Shown: positions 19,998-31,021, numbered from the stretch's first letter. The stretch: 64,000 nt of DNA from Betaproteobacteria bacterium HGW-Betaproteobacteria-22 (GCA_002842285.1 PHCJ01000003.1:59350-123349), one strand, 5' to 3'. A program made the numbers and translations. Notes: generated from the letters alone by a model not told the origin.

Positions 19998-20273
19998 TTG
20001 AGCGAAAATCTAGTAGAAATTACTTATTGCACACAGTGTCGCTGGTTGTTGAGGGCAGCATGGCTGGCACAGGAGTTGTTAACCACTTTTGAGCAGGATT
20101 TAACAAGTGTAGCATTAAGGCCTGGCACAGGTGGAACTTTTGATATCAAGTTAAATGGGCAATTGATTTTTTCTCGCAAGGAAGCGGGGCGGTTTCCTGA
20201 ATCAAAAGAAATCAAGCAGGTCATCCGCGATTACATCGACCCCGCACGCAGCCTGGGACACAGCGACAGGTAG
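19998..20273 (+). CDS. SelT/SelW/SelH (Rdx) family protein, Cys form
   Basis: ITYCTQCRWLLRAAWLAQELLTTF, GTGGTFDIKLNGQLIFSRKEAGRFPESKEIKQ. Confidence 0.88.
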   Translation: MSENLVEITYCTQCRWLLRAAWLAQELLTTFEQDLTSVALRPGTGGTFDIKLNGQLIFSRKEAGRFPESKEIKQVIRDYIDPARSLGHSDR

Positions 20274-20333
20274 CGTATTGCGGTTGCATAATCAATAACA
20301 ATATGACTTATGCCCTTTGGCAACGATTTGTGA

Positions 20334-20894
20334 TTAGTCTGTTGTTTTTGTTGAGTCTATACGCTGTGCACCGTCGTAGCGCTTTTGCCAATAACTGTTT
20401 TGCATATCCTCTACGCGCACACCGCCTCCGCTGCTCGGCGCATGTATAAAACGATTGTTGCCCACATAAATGCCCACATGTGAAAAAGCCGATTTCAGTG
20501 TGTTAAAAAATACCAGGTCACCGGGTTTTAGTTCGTGCCTGGGTATGGTTTTGCCCAGTTGGCTAATGGCACGCGCGCTGTGGGGCAGACTCAAATTCGT
20601 AGCCTGCTGATAAACGTAACGCACAAAACCACTGCAGTCAAAGCCTGACTCCGGCGAGTTGCCACCGTACTGATAGCGTATGCCTGTTAAGCTAAGCGCG
20701 TTTAATAACACTTCGCGTGCCTGTTCTGGCCACGATGCCTCTTCAGCTACCTGTTCAGTAGCGGGTGCGGTGATTGCGGACTCAGTTGCCGTGACTGTGG
20801 GTATTGATGGAGTCGCAGCGCAGGATACGCTCAACAAAGCCAGCCAGGCGCATAACGCAATGTGTGTAAAAGGAAGTCTAGGCATGGGACGCAT
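20334..20894 (-). CDS. C40 (NlpC/P60) family peptidase
   Basis: GFDCSGFVRYVYQQ, LKPGDLVFFNT, SHVGIYVGNNRFIHAPSSGGGVR. Confidence 0.92.
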   Translation of the reverse strand: MRPMPRLPFTHIALCAWLALLSVSCAATPSIPTVTATESAITAPATEQVAEEASWPEQAREVLLNALSLTGIRYQYGGNSPESGFDCSGFVRYVYQQATNLSLPHSARAISQLGKTIPRHELKPGDLVFFNTLKSAFSHVGIYVGNNRFIHAPSSGGGVRVEDMQNSYWQKRYDGAQRIDSTKTTD

Positions 20895-20974
20895 TATAAT
20901 TAACTTGTTTCAAACAGCCAACCTCCTTAAATTTGTAAGATCCAGACATGCAAGTCATGGGATAATCTCAACGT

Positions 20975-22912
20975 ATGAGTAAATATAACATCCGTCAGGT
21001 TTTTGAAAAAGACGGCATTTTAGCTAGCTATATTGATGGTTATCATGCACGTGTCCAGCAGGTTGAAATGGCAATGGTCATTGCTGATGCCATTACACAT
21101 AATTCCCTACTGGTTGCAGAGGCCGGAACAGGCACTGGTAAGACTTTTGCGTACTTGGTGCCTGCGCTGCTGATGGGTGGCAAAGTGATTATTTCTACAG
21201 GCACTAAAAATCTGCAGGATCAGCTATATAACCGAGATTTACCGAATATTCGCGATGCGTTAAAAGTGCCTGTTGCTGTGGCGATGTTAAAGGGTCGTGC
21301 AAATTATGTGTGCCACTACCACTTGGCGCGTGCCGAGAATGAGGGGAGGTTCGCCACGCGTGAAGATGCAAAATACGTGCATGTGATCAAAAACTTTGCA
21401 GAAAACAGCAAGACGGGGGATAAAAGCGAGTTAAATGCAGTGCCTGAAAACGCCGCAGTTTGGGCGAGCGTGACCTCGACACGCGATAACTGCATAGGCA
21501 GCGATTGCAATTTCTATAAAGACTGTTTTGTGATGGAGGCACGCAAGCAGGCGCTCGCTGCGGATGTAGTGGTCGTGAATCATCACTTGTTTTTTGCAGA
21601 TGTGATGCTGCGAGATGAAGGGGTGGCCGAGTTGTTGCCGAGTGCTAATACCGTGATATTTGATGAGGCACATCAGCTACCCGAAGTGGCGGGTTTGTTT
21701 TTTGGTGAAGATGTTTCCACCAGCCAGCTTGTTGAGTTGGCGCGTGATTGTACGGCCGCACATTTAAGCTTGGCTAAAGACTGTGTCGCTCTGGGTGAGG
21801 CGATTCCTTCGCTCGAAAAAGCCTGCAAAGACTTTAGGCTGGTTTTTGCTTACGAAGGCTCGCGCATGCCTGTGCAGAAGGCCCTGCTTTTAAAAGGGTT
21901 TCAGGCATCCTATGAGCATATGCTCAAGCAATTGCAAAATCTTGCCGCAGCCCTCGAGTCGCAGGCTGCACGCGACCCATTGTTGGAAAAGTGCTGGCAG
22001 CGGAGCATGGTGCTTTCAGATTTGCTGAGCCGGTGGCAAAGGGCTGAAAACAATAATCTGGTGCGCTGGGTTGAAGTGTTTACGCAGTCAGTGCAGTTGC
22101 ATGCCACACCACTCAGTGTGGCAGAGGGTTTTGGCAAGCAAATAAATGGGCAGCCACGTGCATGGGTTTTTACCTCGGCTACTTTGGCGGTAAAAAATGA
22201 CTTTAGTCACTACCTAGCGCAAATGGGTTTGCAGGCCGCACAGACCGCTTCATGGCAAAGCCCATTTAATTATCAGGAGCAGGCTTTATTTTACGTGCCA
22301 CCTGACATGCCGGATCCTAACGCCCCAAGCTACACCGCTAACGTGGTCGCGGCTGCACTGCCGGTATTGCAGGCCAGCGGCGGACGGGCGTTTGTGCTTT
22401 CTACCAGCTTGCGTGCCATGCGAGAGATACATACTTTGCTCAAAGAGGCATTCGCCGAAAATGGCATTGAAAGCCCTTTGCTGCTACAGGGCGATAGCTC
22501 ACGTACCGAATTGCTGGAACGTTTTCGTAGGCTGGGCAATGCCGTACTGGTCGGCTCACAAAGCTTTTGGGAAGGCGTGGATGTACGTGGTGAAGCCTTA
22601 AGTGTGGTGGTTATAGATAAACTGCCATTCGCACCACCAGATGATCCGGTGCTATCAGCGCGTGTTGATAAACTCAATGCCGAAGGCAAAAACGCCTTTA
22701 TGGAATACCAGCTGCCGCACTCTGTGATTACCTTAAAACAAGGAGCCGGACGCCTGATACGCGATGAAAATGACCGCGGTGTGTTAATGATTTGTGATCC
22801 GCGCCTGATTACTAAATCCTATGGTAGAAGAATTTGGCAAAGCCTGCCGCCGTTCAAGCGTACGCGAGATTTGGCAGATGTGGTGGCTTTTTTCGATGTG
22901 GCAAGTGAATGA
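20975..22912 (+). CDS. DinG/YoaA-family ATP-dependent DNA helicase
   Basis: Walker A EAGTGTGKTFAYL, DEAH box, Fe-S Cys cluster (CHYH, CIGSDCNFYKDC), GVDVRGEALSVVVIDKLPF. Confidence 0.93.
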   Translation: MSKYNIRQVFEKDGILASYIDGYHARVQQVEMAMVIADAITHNSLLVAEAGTGTGKTFAYLVPALLMGGKVIISTGTKNLQDQLYNRDLPNIRDALKVPVAVAMLKGRANYVCHYHLARAENEGRFATREDAKYVHVIKNFAENSKTGDKSELNAVPENAAVWASVTSTRDNCIGSDCNFYKDCFVMEARKQALAADVVVVNHHLFFADVMLRDEGVAELLPSANTVIFDEAHQLPEVAGLFFGEDVSTSQLVELARDCTAAHLSLAKDCVALGEAIPSLEKACKDFRLVFAYEGSRMPVQKALLLKGFQASYEHMLKQLQNLAAALESQAARDPLLEKCWQRSMVLSDLLSRWQRAENNNLVRWVEVFTQSVQLHATPLSVAEGFGKQINGQPRAWVFTSATLAVKNDFSHYLAQMGLQAAQTASWQSPFNYQEQALFYVPPDMPDPNAPSYTANVVAAALPVLQASGGRAFVLSTSLRAMREIHTLLKEAFAENGIESPLLLQGDSSRTELLERFRRLGNAVLVGSQSFWEGVDVRGEALSVVVIDKLPFAPPDDPVLSARVDKLNAEGKNAFMEYQLPHSVITLKQGAGRLIRDENDRGVLMICDPRLITKSYGRRIWQSLPPFKRTRDLADVVAFFDVASE

Positions 22913-23151
22913 GGTGATAGCTGTCAATCTGCGTCCAATATTTTCCACAAAATTCAGGACACCCTGACCTGCAGGTATCAAAAGACATGGGTTGCAATAG
23001 ACCATCCTTTCTTTCCGCTCAATAAGAACCCATTGAATCTCAAATAAAAATTAAACTTTTCCTAACATACCTCCATATCTCGACTTAGATTGCAAATATC
23101 TCAATTTAAATTGCAAACGATAATAAATTTTTTGTTTTTTTGATTTATGCA

Positions 23152-23179
23152 CTTGAAAAAGATTAAACCCACCCCAAAT
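23152..23179 (+). promoter_or_regulatory. Sigma-32 (RpoH)-type promoter for groESL
   Basis: CTTGAAA (23152-23158), 13-nt spacer, CCCCAAAT (23172-23179). Confidence 0.75.
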
Positions 23180-23205
23180 TAGCAATCAAGGTGTGCGAGT
23201 GCTAA
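23179..23205 (+). promoter_or_regulatory. CIRCE element (HrcA operator)
   Basis: TTAGCAATC-N9-GAGTGCTAA, one mismatch to TTAGCACTC-N9-GAGTGCTAA. Confidence 0.88.
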
Positions 23206-23285
23206 AATGCCGCACTACCCATGCAGTTTCAAATTTACATTTTTTAAACAAGTTTTAATAGTACAACTTATCAGGAGATAACCGT

Positions 23286-23573
23286 ATGAAAATTCGTCCT
23301 TTACACGATCGCGTGATTGTTAAACGCTCAGAAGAAGAGCGCACAACCGCATCTGGCATTGTGATTCCAGATTCTGCCACAGAAAAACCTGACCAAGGCG
23401 TAGTGCAAGCTGTTGGCAATGGTAAAAAAGACGATAGCGGAAAAACAATCGCTTTGGACGTTAAAGTCGGCGACAAAGTGTTATTCGGCAAATATGCAGG
23501 CCAAACCGTTAAAGTGGATGGCGAAGAACTGCTCGTGATGCGTGAAGAAGACATCATGGCAATTGTTGAATAA
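23286..23573 (+). CDS. groES: Co-chaperonin GroES
   Basis: [31 protein letters not shown]. Confidence 0.98.
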   Translation: MKIRPLHDRVIVKRSEEERTTASGIVIPDSATEKPDQGVVQAVGNGKKDDSGKTIALDVKVGDKVLFGKYAGQTVKVDGEELLVMREEDIMAIVE

Positions 23574-23665
23574 TTCTGGCGATTATTAAAAATCAAGTTA
23601 TTAAAAGTTTTAACTCCACTCACCGCACATTTAACGATTTTTGATCTGTGTGCATCAGTGGCTAA

Positions 23666-25330
<1,665 letters not shown>

Positions 25331-25342
25331 CCTTTTGTTTGA

Positions 25343-25390
25343 TTACATCACTTGCCGCACATCAAAACATAAAGTGCGGCATGATGTAAT
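25343..25390. repeat. Inverted repeat just after groEL
   Basis: ttacatca-ct-tgccgcac ... gtgcggcatgatgtaa. Confidence 0.6.
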
Positions 25391-25495
25391 TTCAGCGTCG
25401 TCAAAGCGGTGATTGCTGCGTTGCAAATCCTTGTCGTACTAAATGTACCGCCTGCGGATTCGCGCCTTACTCTAACCGCTTTAACTTGCTGAAAT
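25389..25495. repeat. 107-bp imperfect palindromic intergenic element
   Basis: ATTTCAGC/GCTGAAAT, AAAGCGGT/ACCGCTTT, GCAAATCC/GGATTCGC and GTAC/GTAC arms around a TAAAT centre. Confidence 0.6.
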
Positions 25496-25512
25496 GCACA
25501 AACTAGCCGTGT

Positions 25513-25545
25513 AAAAAAACAAACCCGCTTCGGCGGGTTTTGTTT
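25513..25545. terminator. Bidirectional rho-independent terminator after groEL
   Basis: AAACCCGC-TTCG-GCGGGTTT flanked by A and T tracts. Confidence 0.85.
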
Positions 25546-25634
25546 ATCTCTCAATCTCCGTCATAATTACGGTTTATGCCTCCTGCATCACTCGGATTAA
25601 AAGCACCCCCTTCAAATAACGAAAGAAACACACA

Positions 25635-26261
25635 ATGACCATTGCATTAAACACCTTAACCCAACGCTTAAGTTATATTGTTGGTGAAAACATGGCGCAT
25701 CAGCTTAAAAATGATGGGCTGGCCTTAGATACAGACGCAATCGCAATGGCGATTAATGATGTAATGTCTGGCAATCCGTCACGCTTAACAGATGCGGAAA
25801 AAAGAAGTACGGTTGAACAAGTACAAAAAGAAAGCCAGGAAAAACAAATGGCAGCGCATACTGAGCAATCAGCAAAAAACAAGGCTGAGGGTGCGACTTA
25901 CCTGGCTGAGAACAGTAAAAAAGAAGGTGTCATCACCACAGATAGCGGCCTGCAATACAAGTCACTGGTGGCTGGCAGTGGTGCAAAACCAGCCAAAACT
26001 GACCGAGTGAAAGTACATTATAAAGGTACACTGATTGATGGTACGGTATTTGACAGCTCTTATGCCCGTGGCGAGCCTATCGTTTTCCCTGTGACTGGTG
26101 TGATTGCAGGTTGGGTTGAAGGCTTACAGTTAATGCAAGTAGGCAGTAAATTTGAGTTAACCATTCCATCGAATTTAGCCTACGGCGCAAACGGCAGCGG
26201 CCCTGTCATTGGCCCAGATGCAACATTGATATTTGAAGTTGAGTTATTAGCCATCGAGTAG
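25635..26261 (+). CDS. FKBP-type peptidyl-prolyl isomerase (FkpA/Mip-like)
   Basis: N-terminal Mip/FkpA-like dimerisation region; VKVHYKGTLIDGTVFDSSYARGEP, VIAGWVEGLQLM. Confidence 0.92.
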   Translation: MTIALNTLTQRLSYIVGENMAHQLKNDGLALDTDAIAMAINDVMSGNPSRLTDAEKRSTVEQVQKESQEKQMAAHTEQSAKNKAEGATYLAENSKKEGVITTDSGLQYKSLVAGSGAKPAKTDRVKVHYKGTLIDGTVFDSSYARGEPIVFPVTGVIAGWVEGLQLMQVGSKFELTIPSNLAYGANGSGPVIGPDATLIFEVELLAIE

Positions 26262-26388
26262 CACTGCACGTATTGGGGCTAACTTTAGGTTGCGATGACT
26301 TTAGATTTCGATAACTAGGGTTGCCCCTTGTAACACCCACATCCCTTTTGTATCGTTTACATCAAATCTTGAACCCCCTCTCAGCGCC

Positions 26389-27180
26389 ATGCAATTACAT
26401 TACCAAGCCTTAGGTCAGGGCCAGCCGCTTATTTTGCTCCACGGTTTATTCGGGTCTGGTGATAACTGGGGTACGATTGCCAGGCATTTTTCGCAACACT
26501 ACCAAGTGATTAGTGTAGATTTACGCAATCACGGTAAATCACCCCACAGTGCGTCACAAAATTATGCCAATATGGCAGACGACCTGCTTGATTTGTGCGA
26601 TTCGCTAGGTCTAAACCGCATTCATTTACTAGGGCATTCGCTAGGTGGAAAAGTGGCCATGCAGTTTGCTAGCCACTTCCCCGATAGACTAGAAAAATTG
26701 GTGGTGGTAGACATGGCGATACGGGCTTATGCCGATGCACATACGCATTTGATTGATGCGATGATGTCGATTGACCTCACCACATTGCAAAACCGCAGCG
26801 AGGTGGACAAAGCATTGAGCGGCAGCATCCCCCATGCCACGGTGCGCCAGTTTTTACTCATGAACTTGATTAAGTCAGCCACTAATCAGTCAGAGGGTGA
26901 TTTGAATAAGATTGGTTTGACATGGCGCATTAATCTGGAAGCACTTAAAACCAACTATCCTAGCCTGCAACAAGCCGTGTGTGAAAACACACGCTATGAA
27001 AAATCCTGCCTGTTTATCCGCGGTGAACATAGTGATTACATACAGAATGCAGACACTGAGCATATCAAAACCCACTTTACAAACGCACAATTTGCCAGCT
27101 TGCAGACAGGTCACTGGGTACACGCAGAACAACCGCATGCATTTATAGAGGTAGTAGAAAATTTTCTTGTTAAAAGTTAG
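26389..27180 (+). CDS. Alpha/beta hydrolase (YbfF-like esterase)
   Basis: LHGLFGSGDNWGTIAR, VDLRNHGKSPHS, LLGHSLGGKVAM. Confidence 0.9.
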   Translation: MQLHYQALGQGQPLILLHGLFGSGDNWGTIARHFSQHYQVISVDLRNHGKSPHSASQNYANMADDLLDLCDSLGLNRIHLLGHSLGGKVAMQFASHFPDRLEKLVVVDMAIRAYADAHTHLIDAMMSIDLTTLQNRSEVDKALSGSIPHATVRQFLLMNLIKSATNQSEGDLNKIGLTWRINLEALKTNYPSLQQAVCENTRYEKSCLFIRGEHSDYIQNADTEHIKTHFTNAQFASLQTGHWVHAEQPHAFIEVVENFLVKS

Positions 27181-27337
27181 CCTAACTGATGAGAGTCCGT
27201 TTTCTGCTTCACGTTTTCAGTTTTACGTTTTCTGTCTCACTAGCGCTGTGATTCGTGCAAAGGTCTTTTAAATTTAACCCTGCATTAAGCACGCATGCAT
27301 TTTATAATATCGGCTCATTCCTCAATATCACAATAGC

Positions 27338-28024
27338 ATGATGCCGCAAGAAAAAGCAGGTCAATTACCCCCTTCATGGCAGGCAGTCATAGGGCAGGAA
27401 TTTGAAAAGCCTTATATGCAGGCCTTACGCGACTTTTTAAAGCAGGAAAAAGCTGCTGGCAGAACCATTTACCCTCCGAGTCACTTGATTTTTAATGCGT
27501 TCAACCATACGCCATTTGAAAAGGTACGTGTCGTGATTATTGGGCAAGACCCTTACCACGGGGTTGATCAAGCACACGGTTTAAGTTTTTCGGTACCTGA
27601 TGGCATAGCACCACCGCCATCCCTCATCAATATCTTTAAAGAGATTTCCGCAGATCTCGGTGTCCGCATGAGTGGTAAGGGTGACCTGACCTCTTGGGCA
27701 GACCAAGGCGTATTATTGCTGAACGCCACACTCACAGTCACCCAGGCACAGGCAGGCTCACATCAGGGGCAAGGCTGGGAGGCATTCACAGATGCGGCCA
27801 TTCATGCGCTTAATACAAAGCGCAAAGGCCTGGTGTTTGTATTGTGGGGAAGTTACGCACAAAAGAAAGGCGGGTTGATTGATGAAAAAAAACATCTGGT
27901 ATTAAAATCTGTCCACCCTTCTCCGCTATCGGCGCACCGCGGATTTTTTGGCAACCATCAATTTTCCAGAATTAACCAGTATTTAATTCAGCATGGCGAA
28001 AAACCCATCGACTGGCAAGTTTAG
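27338..28024 (+). CDS. ung: Uracil-DNA glycosylase
   Basis: VVIIGQDPYHGVDQAHGLSFSV, GVLLLNATLTV, HPSPLSAHRGFFG. Confidence 0.97.
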   Translation: MMPQEKAGQLPPSWQAVIGQEFEKPYMQALRDFLKQEKAAGRTIYPPSHLIFNAFNHTPFEKVRVVIIGQDPYHGVDQAHGLSFSVPDGIAPPPSLINIFKEISADLGVRMSGKGDLTSWADQGVLLLNATLTVTQAQAGSHQGQGWEAFTDAAIHALNTKRKGLVFVLWGSYAQKKGGLIDEKKHLVLKSVHPSPLSAHRGFFGNHQFSRINQYLIQHGEKPIDWQV

Positions 28025-28059
28025 CGATGGTCAAACAAGTGGCGATTCAGTTATAAGAT

Positions 28060-28095
28060 AAAAAAAGCCCCGACCAAGGGGATGAAAGTCGGGGC
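28060..28095 (-). terminator. Rho-independent terminator reading minus strand
   Basis: Minus strand GCCCCGAC-tttcatccccttg-GTCGGGGC-TTTTTTT; there is no minus-strand ORF upstream of it. Confidence 0.8.
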
Positions 28096-28215
28096 GAACT
28101 GCCTTATTGTCTAAGGCTTCCGCTCAGGGAGGAAAGAAGCGGAAAAGTAGCTAAAATGAATTAGCTAACATGGTAATTCAGACTTAGCATCGCGCCATTT
28201 AGTTCTGAATTTTTT
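28060..28215 (-). ncRNA. Candidate trans-acting small RNA with C-rich loops
   Basis: Five consecutive inverted repeats on the minus strand (28175-28211, 28148-28167, 28118-28144, 28101-28117, 28067-28095) ending in a T tract; hairpin loop UCUUUCCUCCCUG. Confidence 0.55.
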
Positions 28216-28275
28216 GTAACAGATTGTAATTGCACCAGACACTAACTTTTAGTGCATCCCATGCGATAATAGCGC

Positions 28276-30525
28276 ATGGAAAATCAACCTTCAGTGCTCA
28301 CAGGGCTTAATAACAAACAACTTGAGGCAGTGACCCTGCCACAGCAATCCGCACTCATTCTCGCAGGCGCCGGAAGCGGTAAAACCCGTGTACTTACAGC
28401 ACGTATTGCATGGCTTATTCAGACCGAGCAAGTTTCCCCTACTGGGTTATTAGCCGTCACCTTTACCAATAAAGCTGCGAAAGAGATGCTCACCCGCATC
28501 ACAGCCTCCCTCCCCATCAACACCCGCGGCATGTGGGTAGGTACGTTTCACGGCCTATGCAATCGCCTGCTGCGCGCACACCATCGTGAGGCTGGACTGC
28601 CTGCCAGTTTTCAAATCCTGGACATTGCTGATCAGTTATCTGTGATTAAACGTTTAATGAAAGTGCTTAATATAGATGATGAGAAATTCCCGCCCAAACA
28701 GGTGCAGAACTTCATCAACGGCTGCAAAGACGAAGGCTTGCGTGCGAATGCGGTAGATGCTTATGACCCGCACACGCAAAAAATGCGTGAGATTTTCGAA
28801 GCGTATGATAAACAATGTCAGCGTGACGGGGTGGCAGATTTTGCCGAACTTTTACTTCGCTGTTATGAATTGCTGGAACGCAACGCGCATATTCGCCAGC
28901 ATTACCAGAGCCGTTTTAAATACATTCTTGTCGACGAGTTTCAGGACACCAACCGCCTGCAATATCAATGGTTAAAACTATTAGCAGGTAAGGATATCCA
29001 AAGAGGGATAAGTGGCGATAAAAACACAAGCGCTCAACCGCCAACAAACTGCATGTTTGCTGTTGGCGACGATGACCAGTCCATTTATGGATTCCGCGGT
29101 GCGCGCGTGGGCAATATGCGCGACTTTGAAAAAGACTTCAATGTACAAAGCATTGTGAAGTTGGAAGAAAACTACCGCTCGCACAGCAATATCCTGGATG
29201 CGGCCAACGCGATTATTTCTCACAACAAGAACCGCCTGGGTAAGAATCTGTGGACCTCAGCCGGTGCCGGCGAACCTGTACGTGTCTATCAGGCATATAA
29301 CGACAACGATGAAGCACAGTTTATCGTAGATGAAATTAAAATGCTCTACGCAGAAGGCACGGCACTAGGTGAGATCGCCCTGCTTTATCGCTCCAATGCA
29401 CAATCTCGCGTATTAGAACATGCGCTATTTTCTGCCAATCTGCCGTATCGCGTCTATGGCGGGTTGCGCTTTTTTGAGCGTGCTGAAATTAAACATGCGC
29501 TCGCTTATATGCGCCTCATAGCAAATGCCAACGACGATACTGCACTGTTGCGTGTAGTTAACTTTCCTGCACGTGGCATAGGCGCGCGCAGTTTAGAGCA
29601 ACTTCAAGAGGTCGCCCGTGCTGAAAATTGCAGCTTGTGGCAGGCTGCCATCAACAAAGTGGGGCATGGTAAACCTGGTGGCAGGGGTATTGACGGTTTT
29701 GTTGCACTGATTCGCCAAATGGTGGATGAAGCCTATGGTGTGAGTCTGGCAGAGCTAGCCGAACTTGCCACCACGCTTTCCGGCTTAAAAACCCACTACC
29801 AAAATGAAAAAGAAGGCGAAGATCGCATTGCCAACTTAGAGGAGTTAGTAACCGCAGCAGTTGCTTTCACCAATCAGGATTTTGGCAACCATAACAATGT
29901 AGATGGTGACACCGAACAGGATTTGCTCACGCAGTTTTTAAGTCACGCCAGTTTAGAAGCCGGTGAACATCAGGCCGATGTAGGAAAAGAAGCCTTACAA
30001 CTCATGACCGTACACGCTTCTAAAGGCCTGGAGTTCAAAACGGTATTTATTAGCGGCATTGAAGAAGGCTTATTTCCTCATGAACAGAGCGCCTATGAAG
30101 CAAACGGCCTAGAAGAAGAACGCAGACTCATGTATGTAGCCGTCACACGTGCTCGGCAACGTCTATACCTAAGCCATGCCCAAAGCCGCATGCTGCATGG
30201 GCAAGTGCGCTATGGCATTCCATCACGTTTTCTGGATGAAATTCCCGAAGGTCTGCTCAAACATCTCAACAGCAAACCCGTTCAAAAATCAGGCTACACC
30301 CGCGATTACAGCGAACTTCCCGCCATGATGAGCAAAAATCAAAGCAGCACTCAAAAAAGTGCCATGCCCTGGAAAATCGGCCAGCAAGTCGCGCATAGCA
30401 AATTTGGAAACGGCGTGGTAGTGAGCTATGAGGGCAATGCAAACGACATGCGCGTGCAGGTGAATTTTGGACGCGAAGGGCTAAAATGGCTGGCATTGGA
30501 ATTTGCGAAACTAACACCGATTTGA
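28276..30525 (+). CDS. uvrD: UvrD/Rep-family DNA helicase II
   Basis: LAGAGSGKTRVL, VGTFHGLCNRLLR, VDEFQDTN, VGDDDQSIYGFRGA, MTVHASKGLEF, VAVTRARQ. Confidence 0.95.
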   Translation: MENQPSVLTGLNNKQLEAVTLPQQSALILAGAGSGKTRVLTARIAWLIQTEQVSPTGLLAVTFTNKAAKEMLTRITASLPINTRGMWVGTFHGLCNRLLRAHHREAGLPASFQILDIADQLSVIKRLMKVLNIDDEKFPPKQVQNFINGCKDEGLRANAVDAYDPHTQKMREIFEAYDKQCQRDGVADFAELLLRCYELLERNAHIRQHYQSRFKYILVDEFQDTNRLQYQWLKLLAGKDIQRGISGDKNTSAQPPTNCMFAVGDDDQSIYGFRGARVGNMRDFEKDFNVQSIVKLEENYRSHSNILDAANAIISHNKNRLGKNLWTSAGAGEPVRVYQAYNDNDEAQFIVDEIKMLYAEGTALGEIALLYRSNAQSRVLEHALFSANLPYRVYGGLRFFERAEIKHALAYMRLIANANDDTALLRVVNFPARGIGARSLEQLQEVARAENCSLWQAAINKVGHGKPGGRGIDGFVALIRQMVDEAYGVSLAELAELATTLSGLKTHYQNEKEGEDRIANLEELVTAAVAFTNQDFGNHNNVDGDTEQDLLTQFLSHASLEAGEHQADVGKEALQLMTVHASKGLEFKTVFISGIEEGLFPHEQSAYEANGLEEERRLMYVAVTRARQRLYLSHAQSRMLHGQVRYGIPSRFLDEIPEGLLKHLNSKPVQKSGYTRDYSELPAMMSKNQSSTQKSAMPWKIGQQVAHSKFGNGVVVSYEGNANDMRVQVNFGREGLKWLALEFAKLTPI

Positions 30526-30600
30526 ATTTTGATTTAGCTATAGATAAAGACGGATAACTAACCCCTCAATTCCTTAAAAAAGCGCTACTAATTTGTGCTT

Positions 30601-30729
30601 AACCCAGACTTTCCATTAAGACTTGCCAGCGGCTGATAATCAACAGTCATGCTGTTGACAGAAAATTGGCAAGAAAACGCAGAATGGGCACGTTGACGTG
30701 CAATCAGATGTGAAATCGCCTGCTTGAAT
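30601..30729 (+). repeat. MITE-like repeat, copy A (internally deleted, right end diverged)
   Basis: Shares aacccaga..ttccatt, gacttgccagcggctgata, gtcatgctgttgacagaaaatt and acgcagaatgggcaMgttgac blocks with 51202-51428. Confidence 0.65.
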
Positions 30730-31021
30730 CACGCAACAGCTACGTCTTATGTGGCTTGTCAGAATAAGTTCGATTACCGCTCATGAAGTTGAGTAACACA
30801 GGTAACAAGTAGCTGAGGGTAGTATTTTCTTTGGTTTTTTGGCGCCAAGGTCGCAGCGAAGCGGCGGACTCTTGGCGGACATACTCTTTACGGTTACAAC
30901 TGGAAAAAGAAAGAAAGTCGACAGTCGGGCGATGCCGACGGTTTGAATGGCGGTTAATAGACTTTTGCTCTATCAGTAGCAGATCAGGCAGTTAATTTTA
31001 CAGAGAAATTTACCATATCAC

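Noticed and set aside
27181-27300. acgttttc-type short repeats between the esterase gene and ung
   Set aside because: Low-complexity pyrimidine repeats with irregular spacing; no CRISPR-like or tandem structure.
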